This document shows positions 22,998 through 33,701 of a stretch of 34,623 nucleotides of DNA, one piece after another. The notes below the pieces were generated by a model. That model was not told the origin of the DNA and did not search any database. It worked only from the letters and a program-made list of their open reading frames with translations. The stretch is taken from positions 701,734 through 736,356 of the forward strand of contig NZ_AYSJ01000013.1 in NCBI RefSeq assembly GCF_000517265.1, read 5' to 3'. Made by a program: the position numbers and the translations under genes. Source of the stretch: Photorhabdus khanii NC19. Its GTDB lineage: Bacteria > Pseudomonadota > Gammaproteobacteria > Enterobacterales > Enterobacteriaceae. Position 1 is the first letter of the stretch. The number at the start of each line of letters is the position of its first letter.

Positions 22998-25844
22998 TCA
23001 GGTGCCAATATTCCTGACCTCACTCAATATTTGTCTAAGCGTAATCAGAGAAACAGGCTTAGACAAACAGTCATTCATTCCTGCATCAATACAGCGTTGC
23101 TTTTCTTCTGCAAGTGCATTTGCCGTAATACCAATAATCGGCAGCGCATACTCTGCATTGCGTAAATGCGTTGTCAATGCATAACCATCCATATTAGGCA
23201 TATTGACATCCGTCAGAATGATATCAACACGCCCTTTCTGCAAATACTCCAGCGCATCTAATCCATCATTCGCCATCGCTGTCTGAAAACCAATAGATTT
23301 CAACTGGTCAGTCAATAAATGGCGGTTGATAGGATGATCATCCACCACCAAAACCATAATAGTATTAAACGGGGTAATCGTATTAAACGGGGTATTTGCC
23401 GGTAAAACAGGCAATACGGTATTCAACACCTCGTTATTACCCGGTGAAATCAGCTTCTCAATCAGTATGGGTAAATCATGCAAATGGTAAGTATTATGTA
23501 GCCAATAACTTTTTCTGATTTGTTCCGGCGAGCCAATATAGTCCGTCGATAACTCAATACAAGCATATACGGAGGAAGTCACGGCATCAGGGAAATCACT
23601 GATAATAATTTCACTGCCATCAGTGTTCTGACCACTATATAAAACAATGTGTAAACCATGATGAATCAGAAAACGCTGTAAAAAATCCTCAAGATAAAGA
23701 TTACGTATAGCCAAAATAACTTTTTGCTGATGCTCATTTGTTAGCTGAATTTTTGGCTTATATTTCGCGTTGTATAAAGGCAAGCGGATAGAGAACATAC
23801 TGCCTATCTGTGGCTGTGAAATCACTTCAATATCACCATCCATCAGGTTGATCAATTTTTCACAAATTGCCAGGCCAAGACCGGTTCCCTGAGATGAGCT
23901 TTCCATATTTGGCATTATTTGAAAAAACGGATCAAACAACTGAGTCAGCGCTTTATCAGAAATACCGACTCCCGTGTCCTTTATTCTGACGTACAAGTAA
24001 TCGCTATCCACTGTCATATGAATAATCACACACCCAGTATCAGTGAATTTAATCGCATTATTTAACAAGTTAGAGATGACCTGCTGCAATCTAACAGGAT
24101 CATTGCGGATATAATCCGGTACATCCGGTTCGATATAGCAATATAAAGTCAACGGCTTTTTCACAACTAACGGCAGATAGTTAGAAATAACATGAGAGAT
24201 AACTTCCTGACAGGAAAATTCTCTGGATTCAATTTTGAGCTGTTTAGATTCAATCTTTGAGAAATCGAGAATATCACTGATAATTTTCAGCAACAGAGCC
24301 GAAGAGTTACTCATTGTTGATAACAAACGAACAGATTCAGCCGGCAATGAATGAGCCTGTAACAACTCCAGATTGCCAATAATACCGTAAAGAGGCGTTC
24401 TCAATTCATGGCTGACCGTGGCCAAAAACATCGATTTAGAGTAGTTAGCCTGTTCCGATGCCAATGCCATTTCCTGTAATGATTTTTCCATCCGTACACG
24501 GACACTAATATCAACCAATACACAAATTGCCACCTCTTCATTTCTGTAGCGGGAATGGACAAAACTGATTTGCAAATGATGATGATTACTGGTTACCACA
24601 TCAACATAACTGCTGGTTCTGTCACAAATAATATGAATAATACGTTCCCGGTCTTCATGAGTCAGCATTCTCAAATAATTATGCGCCAACTCATTACTCA
24701 GAATATTACTGCCATCACTTACCCGCAATATACTGATCCCAACCGGGGCTGAAGCGACAATTTTATGATTAAACTGTTCATGCTCCTCCAGACGAATGGC
24801 ATTTTCTTCAGCCGGAACAAACATCTTACGCTCAAACAGATACACCAAAGTAATAATGACAAAAGCAGATAGTACATTAAGCACAATACTGCTAATAATC
24901 TGTAGTTTAAAACCCTCGAAAATGTTTTTCAGTGGAAGCGCGTAAATGATACTGAATGAAGATGGCATTAGCCGACGTTTTAACAATAAATCAGTAAAAT
25001 TATCATCATAGCCAAAATAAGGTGCTTCCAGCTGATAATCGGCATAATGAAGTTTGTACTCGTCATTTGCCGGATAGTGCAAAACCGGTTGATTACTGCG
25101 ATTTAATAAGGTTATTGAAATCGGACGGTCTTGTCTTTGAATAAAAGTATCTAATCTGATGAACTGTTCAATACCTATCATTGCAACCATCTGACCATTG
25201 ACATATACCGGTGCCAACACATAGAGATGGCCGCTATCAGATCTTGCTCCAGGCGTAACCCAATAAACATTTCGTTCTTTACCCTGATCTTTCAAGCTAA
25301 TCAGTCTGCGTGAGTTCTCATAGACTATTTTTTTCAGCGTATCAAGTTCAGTCGTGGTATTACGAATAGAAAAATTCACCATACACATACTTTTCGTTCC
25401 CACCAGGAAAACCTGATTCAAACCCTGAGGAGCGGCAAGATTATCTTTCCAATAAAAGATCAGGTTATTCAACGAATTTAAATAACTATGGGTATTTTTG
25501 CGAAAGGTATGGCAATCAGCGCTTTGATTCAAAGGATGATAAGAAAACGCCGGGTTATTATGTGGAACATCGAGAATAGCAATTTTTTCATTAGAATTGA
25601 GCAAATGCTTTTCTGTCATATATTGAATATCCCGCAAAACACTGGCTGTATGACGCACATAAGAGAGTGTGGAATCATAATTAGCATTGTATTCTTGCCG
25701 GATATCAGACTTTACTTCATTAAAAATGTTAACCAGGTAAAAAGCCGTTAATAAGGCGCCCAATGCCCACAACATAAAACCAAGCACCCGAAAAAGATAA
25801 CGGGATATTTTCAGCGATGTACGAAAAGAAGAAAGATATCTCAA
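22998..25844 (-). CDS. rcsC: RcsC hybrid sensor kinase of the Rcs phosphorelay
   Basis: I place the start at TTG 25844 (reads LRYLSSFRTS), because AGG lies seven bases before it and the phospho-acceptor histidine in ATVSHELRTPLYG then falls at residue 479, exactly as in E. coli. A farther TTG at 25862 would add six residues. Two membrane segments flank a periplasmic sensor domain (about 45-305). The HisKA and ATPase domains (NLLNNAIKF, GTGLGLAICEKL) and a C-terminal receiver with VDDHPINRHLL and ILTDVNMPNMDG (D about 879) follow. Its product is 948 residues. A short duplication lies in the linker before the receiver. RcsC starts the phosphorelay through RcsD to RcsB. Confidence 0.96.
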   Translation of the reverse strand: MRYLSSFRTSLKISRYLFRVLGFMLWALGALLTAFYLVNIFNEVKSDIRQEYNANYDSTLSYVRHTASVLRDIQYMTEKHLLNSNEKIAILDVPHNNPAFSYHPLNQSADCHTFRKNTHSYLNSLNNLIFYWKDNLAAPQGLNQVFLVGTKSMCMVNFSIRNTTTELDTLKKIVYENSRRLISLKDQGKERNVYWVTPGARSDSGHLYVLAPVYVNGQMVAMIGIEQFIRLDTFIQRQDRPISITLLNRSNQPVLHYPANDEYKLHYADYQLEAPYFGYDDNFTDLLLKRRLMPSSFSIIYALPLKNIFEGFKLQIISSIVLNVLSAFVIITLVYLFERKMFVPAEENAIRLEEHEQFNHKIVASAPVGISILRVSDGSNILSNELAHNYLRMLTHEDRERIIHIICDRTSSYVDVVTSNHHHLQISFVHSRYRNEEVAICVLVDISVRVRMEKSLQEMALASEQANYSKSMFLATVSHELRTPLYGIIGNLELLQAHSLPAESVRLLSTMSNSSALLLKIISDILDFSKIESKQLKIESREFSCQEVISHVISNYLPLVVKKPLTLYCYIEPDVPDYIRNDPVRLQQVISNLLNNAIKFTDTGCVIIHMTVDSDYLYVRIKDTGVGISDKALTQLFDPFFQIMPNMESSSQGTGLGLAICEKLINLMDGDIEVISQPQIGSMFSIRLPLYNAKYKPKIQLTNEHQQKVILAIRNLYLEDFLQRFLIHHGLHIVLYSGQNTDGSEIIISDFPDAVTSSVYACIELSTDYIGSPEQIRKSYWLHNTYHLHDLPILIEKLISPGNNEVLNTVLPVLPANTPFNTITPFNTIMVLVVDDHPINRHLLTDQLKSIGFQTAMANDGLDALEYLQKGRVDIILTDVNMPNMDGYALTTHLRNAEYALPIIGITANALAEEKQRCIDAGMNDCLSKPVSLITLRQILSEVRNIGT
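23362..23394. repeat. 18-base tandem duplication inside rcsC
   Basis: The 15-base sequence GTATTAAACGGGGTA occurs at 23362-23376 and again at 23380-23394, offset 18 bases. In the protein this gives TPFNTITPFNTI just before the receiver domain, so six residues are doubled without a frame change. It lies in the linker between the RcsC-specific domain and the receiver. Confidence 0.85.
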
Positions 25845-25961
25845 AAGGCTACCTGATAACAACGAACATCATTCAATGTAATGAATGACAGGATATACCA
25901 GAGTTCAAGGATCACAAAGAATCACCTGTTGCATATTTCGATATTAATCAAAATCTTTTTA

Positions 25962-25990
25962 AAAAAAAACAGGTACCAAAGTACCTGTTT
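25962..25990 (-). terminator. Intrinsic terminator of gyrA
   Basis: AAACAGGTAC (25967-25976) pairs with GTACCTGTTT (25981-25990) around CAAA. On the minus strand the stem is followed by eight T. It lies 28 bases beyond the gyrA stop. Confidence 0.9.
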
Positions 25991-26017
25991 CTTCATTGAG
26001 TGAAAAAATGTCTTCAC

Positions 26018-28645
26018 TTAAACCGGGTCAATTGACTCGCTGTTGCCAGCATCAGATGAATGGGTATTATCGTTTTCCAATTCCTCCCCTTCTTCCGCCA
26101 GCCCATCGTCATCATCTTCAGGTTCAGCAACCCGTTGCAAGCCGACAACTTTCTCATCCTCAGCGGTACGAATCAGTGTTACACCCTGAGTATTCCGGCC
26201 AACAACGCTGACCTCAGATACCCTGGTACGTACCAATGTACCAGCATCGGTAATCATCATAATCTGATCAGTGGGATCAACCTGAATTGCGCCGACCACA
26301 TTACCATTACGCTCGCTGACTTTAATTGAGATAACCCCCTGAGTTGCACGGGATTTGATTGGATACTCGTTTTCAGCGGTACGTTTACCGTAACCATTTT
26401 CAGTGACAGTCAGAATCTCCCCTTCTCCACGCGGGATAATCAGGGAAACAACTTTGTCTTCACCGCTCAGTTTGATACCACGTACACCAGTAGCTGTACG
26501 CCCCATTGAACGAACAGCGCCCTCTTCAAAGCGGACAACTTTACCCTCAGCGGAGAACAACATAACTTCGTTACTGCCGTTAGTCAGGTCAACGCCGATC
26601 AGCTCATCACCTTCATTGAGATTAACCGCAAGAATACCGGCACTGCGCGGACGGCTGAAATCTTGTAATGCCGTTTTCTTCACTGTCCCACTGGCCGTAG
26701 CCATAAAGACATACAGCCCTTCTTCATATTCACGCACCGGCAGAATCGCAGTAATTCGCTCATCTTGCTCCAGCGGCAAAAGGTTCACAATCGGACGACC
26801 GCGAGCACCACGGCTGGCCTCAGGTAATTGATAAACCTTCATCCAGTACAGGCGGCCACGGCTGGAGAAGCAAAGGATCGTATCGTGAGTATTCGCCACC
26901 AGCAGCCTGTCAATGAAATCTTCTTGTTTGATACGTGCTGCGGATTTCCCTTTACCACCACGGCGTTGCGCTTCATAGTCAGACAATGGCTGATATTTGA
27001 CATACCCCTGATGTGACAATGTGACAACAACATCTTCCTGATTAATCAGATCTTCGATATTGATATCAGCGGTGTTCTCCGTGATTTCAGTACGGCGGGC
27101 GTCATTATATTGCGCTTTAATTGCCAACAGCTCTTCACGGATCACCTCCATCAGGCGCTCCGGGTTTTCCAGAATGAACATCAGTTCGCCGATTAATGCC
27201 AGCAATTCACGGTATTCATCCAGCAATTTTTCATGCTCAAGGCCAGTCAGTTTCTGCAAACGCAGATCCAGAATTGCCTGTGCCTGTTGCTCGGTCAGAT
27301 AATATTTACCCTCATGCACGCCATATTGGGGCTCCAACCATTCAGGACGGGCGGCATCATCACCGGCACGCTCCAGCATAGAAGCAACATTGCCTAACTC
27401 CCACGGTTGAGCAATTAATGCGGCTTTTGCCTCGGCCGGTGCCGGAGCACGGCGAATCAGTTCGATAATTGGATCGATATTCGCCAGCGCCACCGCCAAT
27501 GCTTCAAGAATATGGGCACGATCACGGGCTTTACGTAATTCAAAGACCGTGCGACGAGTGACCACTTCGCGGCGATGGCTGACAAACGCAGAAAGAATAT
27601 CTTTCAGATTCAACAGCTTTGGTTGCCCCTGATGCAGAGCCACCATATTGATACCAAAAGAAACCTGAAGCTGAGTCAAGGAATAGAGGTTATTCAGAAC
27701 CACTTCCCCCACAGCATCACGTTTCACTTCGATCACAATACGCATGCCGTCTTTATCAGATTCGTCACGAAGAGCACTAATCCCTTCGATGCGTTTCTCT
27801 TTCACCAGTTCGGCAATTTTTTCAATCAGGCGGGCTTTGTTGACCTGATAAGGAATTTCGTGAACCAGGATAGTTTCACGGCCATTTTTCTCATCAACTT
27901 CAATTTCAGCACGGGCGCGGATATAAATTTTACCGCGGCCAGTCCGGTAAGCCTCCTGAATACCCCGACGACCATTAATGATCGCAGCAGTCGGGAAATC
28001 CGGGCCAGGAATATACTGCATCAGCCCTTCAATGCTGATGTTTTCATCTTCAATATAAGCCAGACAACCATCAATAACTTCGGATAAGTTATGAGGAGGA
28101 ATGTTAGTCGCCATACCCACTGCGATACCCGAAGAACCGTTGATCAGCAGATTAGGTACTTTGGTCGGCATAACTTCCGGGATCTGCTCTGTACCATCAT
28201 AGTTCGGCACAAAATCGACAGTCTCTTTTTCCAGATCCGCCAGCAGCTCATGGGCAATTTTCGACATACGCACTTCGGTGTAACGCATCGCCGCGGCTGA
28301 GTCACCATCGACTGACCCAAAGTTACCCTGACCATCGACCAACATATAGCGCAGGGAAAACGGCTGCGCCATACGAACAATCGTGTCGTAGACCGCGCTG
28401 TCCCCATGTGGGTGGTATTTACCGATGACGTCGCCGACAACACGGGCAGACTTCTTGTAGGGTTTATTCCAATCATTTCCCAGTACACTCATTGCGAAAA
28501 GTACGCGACGGTGTACCGGCTTCAGTCCATCTCGAACATCTGGTAGTGCGCGCCCGACAATAACAGACATCGCATAATCCAGATACGAGCTTTTCAGCTC
28601 TTCTTCGATATTGACCGGTGTGATTTCTCTGGCAATGTCGCTCAT
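26018..28645 (-). CDS. gyrA: DNA gyrase subunit A
   Basis: The protein has 875 residues from ATG 28645 ([17 protein letters not shown]), the same length as E. coli GyrA. An in-frame GTG at 28654 is rejected because E. coli GyrA begins at this methionine. The catalytic tyrosine is Y122 in MRYTE. The quinolone-determining positions are S83 and D87 in [10 protein letters not shown], so the quinolone-sensitive wild-type residues are present. The GyrA box QRRGGKGK marks the C-terminal wrapping domain, and an acidic tail ends the protein. With GyrB it introduces negative supercoils using ATP. It is transcribed divergently from ubiG and ends in its own terminator. Confidence 0.99.
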   Translation of the reverse strand: MSDIAREITPVNIEEELKSSYLDYAMSVIVGRALPDVRDGLKPVHRRVLFAMSVLGNDWNKPYKKSARVVGDVIGKYHPHGDSAVYDTIVRMAQPFSLRYMLVDGQGNFGSVDGDSAAAMRYTEVRMSKIAHELLADLEKETVDFVPNYDGTEQIPEVMPTKVPNLLINGSSGIAVGMATNIPPHNLSEVIDGCLAYIEDENISIEGLMQYIPGPDFPTAAIINGRRGIQEAYRTGRGKIYIRARAEIEVDEKNGRETILVHEIPYQVNKARLIEKIAELVKEKRIEGISALRDESDKDGMRIVIEVKRDAVGEVVLNNLYSLTQLQVSFGINMVALHQGQPKLLNLKDILSAFVSHRREVVTRRTVFELRKARDRAHILEALAVALANIDPIIELIRRAPAPAEAKAALIAQPWELGNVASMLERAGDDAARPEWLEPQYGVHEGKYYLTEQQAQAILDLRLQKLTGLEHEKLLDEYRELLALIGELMFILENPERLMEVIREELLAIKAQYNDARRTEITENTADINIEDLINQEDVVVTLSHQGYVKYQPLSDYEAQRRGGKGKSAARIKQEDFIDRLLVANTHDTILCFSSRGRLYWMKVYQLPEASRGARGRPIVNLLPLEQDERITAILPVREYEEGLYVFMATASGTVKKTALQDFSRPRSAGILAVNLNEGDELIGVDLTNGSNEVMLFSAEGKVVRFEEGAVRSMGRTATGVRGIKLSGEDKVVSLIIPRGEGEILTVTENGYGKRTAENEYPIKSRATQGVISIKVSERNGNVVGAIQVDPTDQIMMITDAGTLVRTRVSEVSVVGRNTQGVTLIRTAEDEKVVGLQRVAEPEDDDDGLAEEGEELENDNTHSSDAGNSESIDPV

Positions 28646-28687
28646 GAAGCCCACTATCCCTCATAATTCCGGATTCAAAGGTTTAGA

Positions 28688-28696
28688 ACTATACCA
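28688..28696 (-). promoter_or_regulatory. Candidate gyrA promoter, extended -10
   Basis: TGG precedes TATAGT on the minus strand, an extended -10 about 45 bases before the ATG. No clear -35 is seen, which fits the supercoiling-sensitive gyrA promoters known in enterobacteria. Confidence 0.4.
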
Positions 28697-28812
28697 CAAA
28701 TCAACAGTTTTATAAAAATCAGATACGGGTATTTAAAAATTAAGCCATGTATACTATGACTAAAACGGAGTAAATCCACCTGTAAAGCAAGTTTAAGGAG
28801 CGACAACCGCTG

Positions 28813-29535
28813 ATGAACGTTAACACCCCCTCCACAACAAGCAATGTTGACCAACAGGAAATAGAGAAATTTGAAGCGGTTGCTTCCCGCTGGTGGGATT
28901 TGGACGGTGAATTTCAGCCACTGCATCGGATTAATCCACTGCGCCTGAATTATATTTTGCAGCGTTCCGCAGGCATTTTCGGTAAGAAAATCTTGGACGT
29001 GGGTTGTGGCGGCGGCATTTTGTCGGAAAGCATGGCCCGTGAAGGTACAGACGTGACCGGGCTCGATATGGGTACTGAACCGCTTCAGGTAGCCAGACTG
29101 CACGCCCTTGAAACAGGCATCCCTGTGACTTATGTACAGGAGACCGTAGAAAGCCACGCAGAAAAATATCCACAGGCTTATGATATCGTCACCTGTATGG
29201 AAATGTTGGAGCATGTACCGGACCCACAGTCGGTTGTCCGTGCCTGTGCGCAATTAGTCAAACCCGGTGGGCACGTCTTTTTCTCTACCATTAACCGCAA
29301 CAAAAAAGCCTGGCTTATGGCGGTAATCGGTGCGGAATATATTTTGAAAATGGTGCCAAAGGGAACCCATGATGCGAAGAAATTTATCCGCCCATCAGAA
29401 TTAATCGGCTGGATTGACAGAACGCCACTGCAAGAACAGCACATTATCGGCCTGCATTATAATCCGCTAACGGATAAATTTAACCTCGGTCACAATGTGG
29501 ACGTTAATTATATGTTACACACCCAGTATGTCTGA
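28813..29535 (+). CDS. ubiG: Ubiquinone biosynthesis O-methyltransferase UbiG
   Basis: The protein has 240 residues, the E. coli length. The SAM-binding motif is LDVGCGGG at 61-68, followed by GLDMGTEPL (motif with the ribose-binding acid) and [11 protein letters not shown]. The end has [10 protein letters not shown]. UbiG carries out both O-methylations in ubiquinone synthesis and works with the Ubi complex near the membrane. It is divergent from gyrA, as in E. coli. AAGGAG lies 12 bases before the ATG, a long but usable spacing. A TATACT at 28749-28754 may be its -10 box. Confidence 0.98.
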   Translation: MNVNTPSTTSNVDQQEIEKFEAVASRWWDLDGEFQPLHRINPLRLNYILQRSAGIFGKKILDVGCGGGILSESMAREGTDVTGLDMGTEPLQVARLHALETGIPVTYVQETVESHAEKYPQAYDIVTCMEMLEHVPDPQSVVRACAQLVKPGGHVFFSTINRNKKAWLMAVIGAEYILKMVPKGTHDAKKFIRPSELIGWIDRTPLQEQHIIGLHYNPLTDKFNLGHNVDVNYMLHTQYV

Positions 29536-29677
29536 CATATTCATCTGATAGATTAATAAAACGGCAAATAAACCCTATTTTCAGGAATTTTTTTACTCAT
29601 TTTTGCCGGTGTTCCTGTCAAGGTAACCGCTAGTAATGATGCAGGCTTCCGGCTTTTTAATAAATTTAGTCCTCAAG

Positions 29678-29686
29678 TTATCCACA
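29678..29686 (+). promoter_or_regulatory. DnaA box upstream of nrdA
   Basis: TTATCCACA is a perfect consensus DnaA box, 52 bases before the proposed -35 of nrdA. DnaA binding upstream of nrdAB is known in E. coli and links dNTP supply to replication. Confidence 0.75.
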
Positions 29687-29724
29687 AAAATCCGTGTTTT
29701 TGTACACTTGATAAAAGCTGTTTT

Positions 29725-29740
29725 TAACATTATCTTGTTG
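29725..29740 (+). promoter_or_regulatory. NrdR-box-like site 1
   Basis: TAACATTATCTTGTTG is an imperfect palindrome (AACA/TGTT arms) that partly matches the NrdR consensus. It lies 16 bases before the better box, the spacing usual for paired NrdR sites. Confidence 0.45.
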
Positions 29741-29766
29741 TCATTATTTAGTGTACCCCCTACATA
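29738..29766 (+). promoter_or_regulatory. nrdA promoter
   Basis: TTGTCA (29738-29743) and TACATA (29761-29766) with 17 bases between. The -10 box lies inside the second NrdR-box-like site, so the repressor would block it. A leader of about 125 bases would follow. Confidence 0.55.
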
Positions 29767-29772
29767 TTGTGT
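29757..29772 (+). promoter_or_regulatory. NrdR-box-like site 2
   Basis: CCCCTACATATTGTGT matches most positions of the NrdR consensus ACACTATATATTGTGT and overlaps the proposed -10. NrdR represses ribonucleotide reductase genes when dATP is ample. Confidence 0.65.
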
Positions 29773-29901
29773 TCCTTAACATTCCATTACCACTACTCTC
29801 TCGTTGGTTTCTTCACCACTGAGGGGGTTATGTTTTGGTCTGAGTAAAGACACAAAGCAGGTGGGAGCAAGTCTGAAAGTAAATGTAAGGTATGCCTGTC
29901 C

Positions 29902-32193
29902 ATGAACCATAGTCTGCTAGTAACAAAGCGTGATGGCCACAAAGAACGAATTGACCTTGAGAAAATCCACCGGGTTATTAACTGGGCAGCCGACGGTCTG
30001 AAAAATGTCTCGGTATCACAAGTAGAACTGCGTTCCCAAATCCAATTTTACGACAGTATCAAAACCTCAGATATTCACGAGACGATGATCAAAGCTGCTG
30101 CGGACCTTATCTCCGGTGATGCGCCAGACTATCAGTATCTGGCAGCCCGCCTGGCAATTTTCAACCTGCGTAAAAAAGCCTACGGTCAATTTGAGCCACC
30201 AGCCCTGTATGATCACGTATCCCGTATGGTGGAAATGGGCAAATATGACAAACACTTGCTGGCAGACTACTCGAAAGAAGAATTCGAGCAAATGAACGAG
30301 TTTATTGACCACTGGCGTGATATGAATTTCTCTTACGCCGCGGTCAAACAGCTCGAAGGTAAATATCTGGTTCAAAATCGTGTTACCGGTGAAATTTATG
30401 AGAGCGCCCAGTTCCTTTATATTCTGGTAGCCGCCTGCCTGTTCTCCGGTTATCCGAAAGAAACCCGTCTGGGCTATATTCGTCGTTTTTACGACGCGGC
30501 TTCCACGTTTAAAATTTCCCTGCCGACTCCCATCATGGCAGGTGTCCGCACCCCTACCCGTCAATTCAGCTCCTGCGTGCTGATTGAGTGTGACGACAGC
30601 CTGGATTCGATTAATGCCACCTCCAGCGCCATTGTGAAATATGTTTCCCAACGCGCAGGTATTGGCATCAACGCGGGCCGTATTCGTGCATTGGGCAGCC
30701 CAATTCGTAACGGTGAAGCCTTCCACACCGGCTGTATTCCGTTCTACAAACATTTTCAGACAGCGGTAAAATCCTGTTCACAGGGAGGTGTTCGTGGCGG
30801 TGCCGCGACGCTGTTCTATCCACTGTGGCATCTGGAAGTTGAAAGCCTGCTGGTGCTGAAAAACAACCGTGGCGTTGAAGGCAACCGTGTCCGTCATATG
30901 GACTACGGCGTACAGCTCAACAAATTAATGTATGAGCGCCTGATCAAAGGTGAAGATATTACCCTGTTCAGCCCATCTGACGTCCCTGGATTATATAATG
31001 CATTCTTTGCTGACCAGGATGAATTTGAGCGCCTGTATACTCAATATGAGCAGGACAGCAATATCCGTCAGCAACGCCTGAAAGCGGTTGATCTCTTCTC
31101 TCTGATGATGCAGGAACGTGCTTCCACCGGACGTATCTACATTCAGAACGTAGACCACTGCAACACTCACAGCCCATTTGATCCATCAGTCGCCCCTGTG
31201 CGCCAGTCAAATTTGTGTCTGGAAATTGCACTGCCAACCAAGCCATTGAATGATATCAATGATAAAAACGGCGAAATCGCGCTGTGTACGCTGTCCGCAT
31301 TCAACCTGGGTGCGATTGAAAATCTTGATGAGCTGGAAGAACTGGCAACTCTGGCTGTCCGTGCGCTTGACGCCCTGCTTGATTATCAGGACTACCCGAT
31401 CATTGCCGCAAAACAAGGGGCAATGGGTCGCCGTACTTTAGGTATTGGTGTCATCAACTACGCTTATTATCTGGCAAAACATGGCGCGCGTTATTCAGAT
31501 GGCAGCGCTAACAACCTGACGCACAAAACATTTGAAGCTATTCAGTATTACCTGTTGAAAGCCTCTAATGAGCTGGCGAAAGAGCAAGGCGCTTGCCCGT
31601 GGTTTAACGAAACCACCTATTCTGAAGGTATCCTGCCTATTGATACCTACAAAAAAACGCTGGATACATTGGTCAATGAGCCACTGCACTATGATTGGGA
31701 AACGTTGCGCCGTGATATCAAACAACATGGTCTGCGTAATTCAACATTATCCTCTTTGATGCCGTCAGAGACATCTTCACAGATCTCTAACGCCACCAAC
31801 GGCATTGAACCGCCTCGTGGTTACATCAGCATCAAAGCATCAAAAGATGGCATTTTGCGTCAGGTTGTACCGGAATATGAACGTCTGAAAGGCGCTTATG
31901 AACTGCTGTGGCAAATGCCGGGTAATGATGGCTACTTGCAGTTGGTTGGTATCATGCAGAAATTTATCGATCAGTCGATCTCTGCCAATACCAACTATGA
32001 TCCGACACGTTTCCCTAGTGGAAAAGTGCCGATGAATCAACTGCTGAAAGATTTGCTGCTCGCCTACAAATATGGTGTGAAGACACTGTATTACCACAAT
32101 ACACGTGATGGTGCGGAAGACGTTCAGGGTGACCTGGAAGAAGTCGTGGAATCGGCTGATTCCGATTGTGAAGGCGGCGCGTGTAAGATTTAA
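29902..32193 (+). CDS. nrdA: Ribonucleoside-diphosphate reductase class Ia, alpha subunit
   Basis: The protein has 763 residues against 761 in E. coli. An N-terminal ATP-cone (about 5-95) binds the allosteric effector. The active site has the first redox cysteine in FSSCVLIECDD, the radical cysteine and glutamate in SNLCLEIALP, and the second redox cysteine in CTLSAFNLG. The swinging C-terminal pair is C756 and C761 in DCEGGACKI. The enzyme reduces ribonucleoside diphosphates for DNA synthesis with NrdB. nrdB follows after 12 bases. The start matches the E. coli start; TAAGG lies 11 bases before it. Confidence 0.99.
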   Translation: MNHSLLVTKRDGHKERIDLEKIHRVINWAADGLKNVSVSQVELRSQIQFYDSIKTSDIHETMIKAAADLISGDAPDYQYLAARLAIFNLRKKAYGQFEPPALYDHVSRMVEMGKYDKHLLADYSKEEFEQMNEFIDHWRDMNFSYAAVKQLEGKYLVQNRVTGEIYESAQFLYILVAACLFSGYPKETRLGYIRRFYDAASTFKISLPTPIMAGVRTPTRQFSSCVLIECDDSLDSINATSSAIVKYVSQRAGIGINAGRIRALGSPIRNGEAFHTGCIPFYKHFQTAVKSCSQGGVRGGAATLFYPLWHLEVESLLVLKNNRGVEGNRVRHMDYGVQLNKLMYERLIKGEDITLFSPSDVPGLYNAFFADQDEFERLYTQYEQDSNIRQQRLKAVDLFSLMMQERASTGRIYIQNVDHCNTHSPFDPSVAPVRQSNLCLEIALPTKPLNDINDKNGEIALCTLSAFNLGAIENLDELEELATLAVRALDALLDYQDYPIIAAKQGAMGRRTLGIGVINYAYYLAKHGARYSDGSANNLTHKTFEAIQYYLLKASNELAKEQGACPWFNETTYSEGILPIDTYKKTLDTLVNEPLHYDWETLRRDIKQHGLRNSTLSSLMPSETSSQISNATNGIEPPRGYISIKASKDGILRQVVPEYERLKGAYELLWQMPGNDGYLQLVGIMQKFIDQSISANTNYDPTRFPSGKVPMNQLLKDLLLAYKYGVKTLYYHNTRDGAEDVQGDLEEVVESADSDCEGGACKI

Positions 32194-32205
32194 TTTGAGG
32201 AAGTT

Positions 32206-33336
32206 ATGGCCTATACCACCTTTTCGCAGGTAAAAAACGATCAGTTACAGGAACCGATGTTCTTTGGTCAGCCGGTAAACGTAGCCCGTTATGACCAGCA
32301 AAAGTACCCGATTTTTGAGAAACTGATCGAAAAACAGCTCTCCTTCTTCTGGCGTCCGGAAGAAGTTGACGTGTCCCGCGACCGTATTGACTACAATGCG
32401 TTGCCGGATCATGAAAAGCATATTTTCATTAGTAACCTGAAATACCAAACGCTGTTGGACTCTATTCAGGGTCGCAGCCCGAACGTGGCGTTTCTGCCCT
32501 TGATCTCCATTCCTGAGCTGGAGACCTGGGTTGAAACCTGGTCTTTTTCCGAGACGATTCACTCACGTTCTTATACGCACATCATCCGTAATATCGTTAA
32601 CGATCCGGCGGTTGTGTTTGATGATATTGTCACTAATGAAGAAATTCTGAAACGTGCGAAAGATATTTCCGCTTACTACGATGATCTGATTGAGATGACC
32701 AACAACTACCAGTTGTTTGGTGAAGGAACGCATCAGGTTGCGGGTAAAACCATTACTACCAGTCTGCGTGAACTAAAAAAGCAGTTGTATCTATGCCTGA
32801 TGAGCGTTAACGCACTGGAAGCGATCCGCTTCTACGTCAGCTTTGCCTGTTCATTTGCTTTTGCCGAACGCGAACTGATGGAAGGTAACGCTAAAATCAT
32901 CAAACTGATTGCCCGTGACGAAGCACTGCATCTGACAGGCACTCAGCACATGCTGAATCTGTTGCGCTCTGGTCAGGATGACCCGGAAATGGCTGAAATC
33001 GCCAAAGAGTGTGAACAACAGTGTTACGACCTGTTTGTTCAGGCGGCGGAGCAAGAAAAAGAGTGGGCGGATTACCTGTTCAAAGAAGGTTCTATGATCG
33101 GTTTGAATAGAGATATTCTGTGTCAGTATGTTGAATACATCACCAATATCCGTATGCAGGCTGTTGGGCTAAAACTGCCATTTGAAACACGTTCTAACCC
33201 AATTCCGTGGATTAACTCTTGGCTGGTGTCCGATAACGTTCAAGTCGCGCCACAGGAAGTTGAAGTCAGTTCCTATTTGGTTGGTCAGATTGATGCTGAA
33301 GTTAACCCAGAAGACCTAAGTGACTTTGAACTCTGA
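32206..33336 (+). CDS. nrdB: Ribonucleoside-diphosphate reductase class Ia, beta subunit
   Basis: The protein has 376 residues, the length of E. coli NrdB. The radical-bearing tyrosine lies in [11 protein letters not shown]. Iron ligands are seen in [18 protein letters not shown] and [11 protein letters not shown]. The C terminus DLSDFEL is the peptide that docks on NrdA. Its di-iron tyrosyl radical starts catalysis in NrdA. GAGGAAG precedes the ATG. The stop overlaps the yfaE start (ATGA at 33333-33336... read as TGATGA), so the ferredoxin is translated with it. Confidence 0.99.
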   Translation: MAYTTFSQVKNDQLQEPMFFGQPVNVARYDQQKYPIFEKLIEKQLSFFWRPEEVDVSRDRIDYNALPDHEKHIFISNLKYQTLLDSIQGRSPNVAFLPLISIPELETWVETWSFSETIHSRSYTHIIRNIVNDPAVVFDDIVTNEEILKRAKDISAYYDDLIEMTNNYQLFGEGTHQVAGKTITTSLRELKKQLYLCLMSVNALEAIRFYVSFACSFAFAERELMEGNAKIIKLIARDEALHLTGTQHMLNLLRSGQDDPEMAEIAKECEQQCYDLFVQAAEQEKEWADYLFKEGSMIGLNRDILCQYVEYITNIRMQAVGLKLPFETRSNPIPWINSWLVSDNVQVAPQEVEVSSYLVGQIDAEVNPEDLSDFEL

Positions 33337-33602
33337 TGACAAGCTATAAAATAACCCTGCATGGTATGCAGGGTTATCATATTCACAGCTCTCCTGAGCT
33401 ACATAACAGTCTGCTGGAAGCGCTGGAACAAGGTAAAGTACAGGCTGAATACCAGTGCCGTGAAGGTTATTGCGGCTCCTGCCGTGTCAGATTGGTAAAA
33501 GGTAAAGTAGGCTATCGGCGTAAGCCACTGGCTTTTGTCAATGAAGGCGAAATTCTACCCTGCTGCTGCCATCCACTCAGTGATATTGAGATTGAGCTTT
33601 AA
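33336..33602 (+). CDS. yfaE: YfaE 2Fe-2S ferredoxin for NrdB maintenance
   Basis: The protein has 88 residues and is a plant-type 2Fe-2S ferredoxin. Cluster ligands are C41, C46 and C49 in CREGYCGSC and one of C76-C78 in LPCCCHP. YfaE delivers electrons to rebuild the di-iron tyrosyl cofactor of NrdB. It is the third gene of nrdAB-yfaE, directly after nrdB. The start fits E. coli YfaE. Confidence 0.96.
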   Translation: MTSYKITLHGMQGYHIHSSPELHNSLLEALEQGKVQAEYQCREGYCGSCRVRLVKGKVGYRRKPLAFVNEGEILPCCCHPLSDIEIEL

Positions 33603-33632
33603 TCATTAAGATTGGTCTTCATGGTGGGCAGA

Positions 33633-33658
33633 TAATAATGATTATTTGCTCATTATTA
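33633..33658. terminator. AT-rich inverted repeat after yfaE
   Basis: TAATAATGA (33633-33641) pairs with TCATTATTA (33650-33658). The nine-pair stem is almost all A and T and no T run follows, so termination would be weak. It lies between the convergent yfaE and toxin genes. Confidence 0.3.
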
Positions 33659-33701
33659 CACGCACCAAGAATGTAAACCCAAAGTAATAACAACTATGTT
33701 A

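Larger units (their letters stand above)
29536..29901. other. Control region between ubiG and nrdA
   Basis: About 370 bases without a gene. The right half holds a DnaA box, NrdR-box-like sites and a promoter, listed separately. The left half is AT-rich, with long T runs and possible weak terminators for ubiG; I see no clean hairpin there. Confidence 0.6.

Noticed and set aside
28675..29253. Minus-strand frame of 192 codons opposite ubiG
   Set aside because: It is the complement of a clear ubiG with all family motifs; no ribosome binding site or family match.
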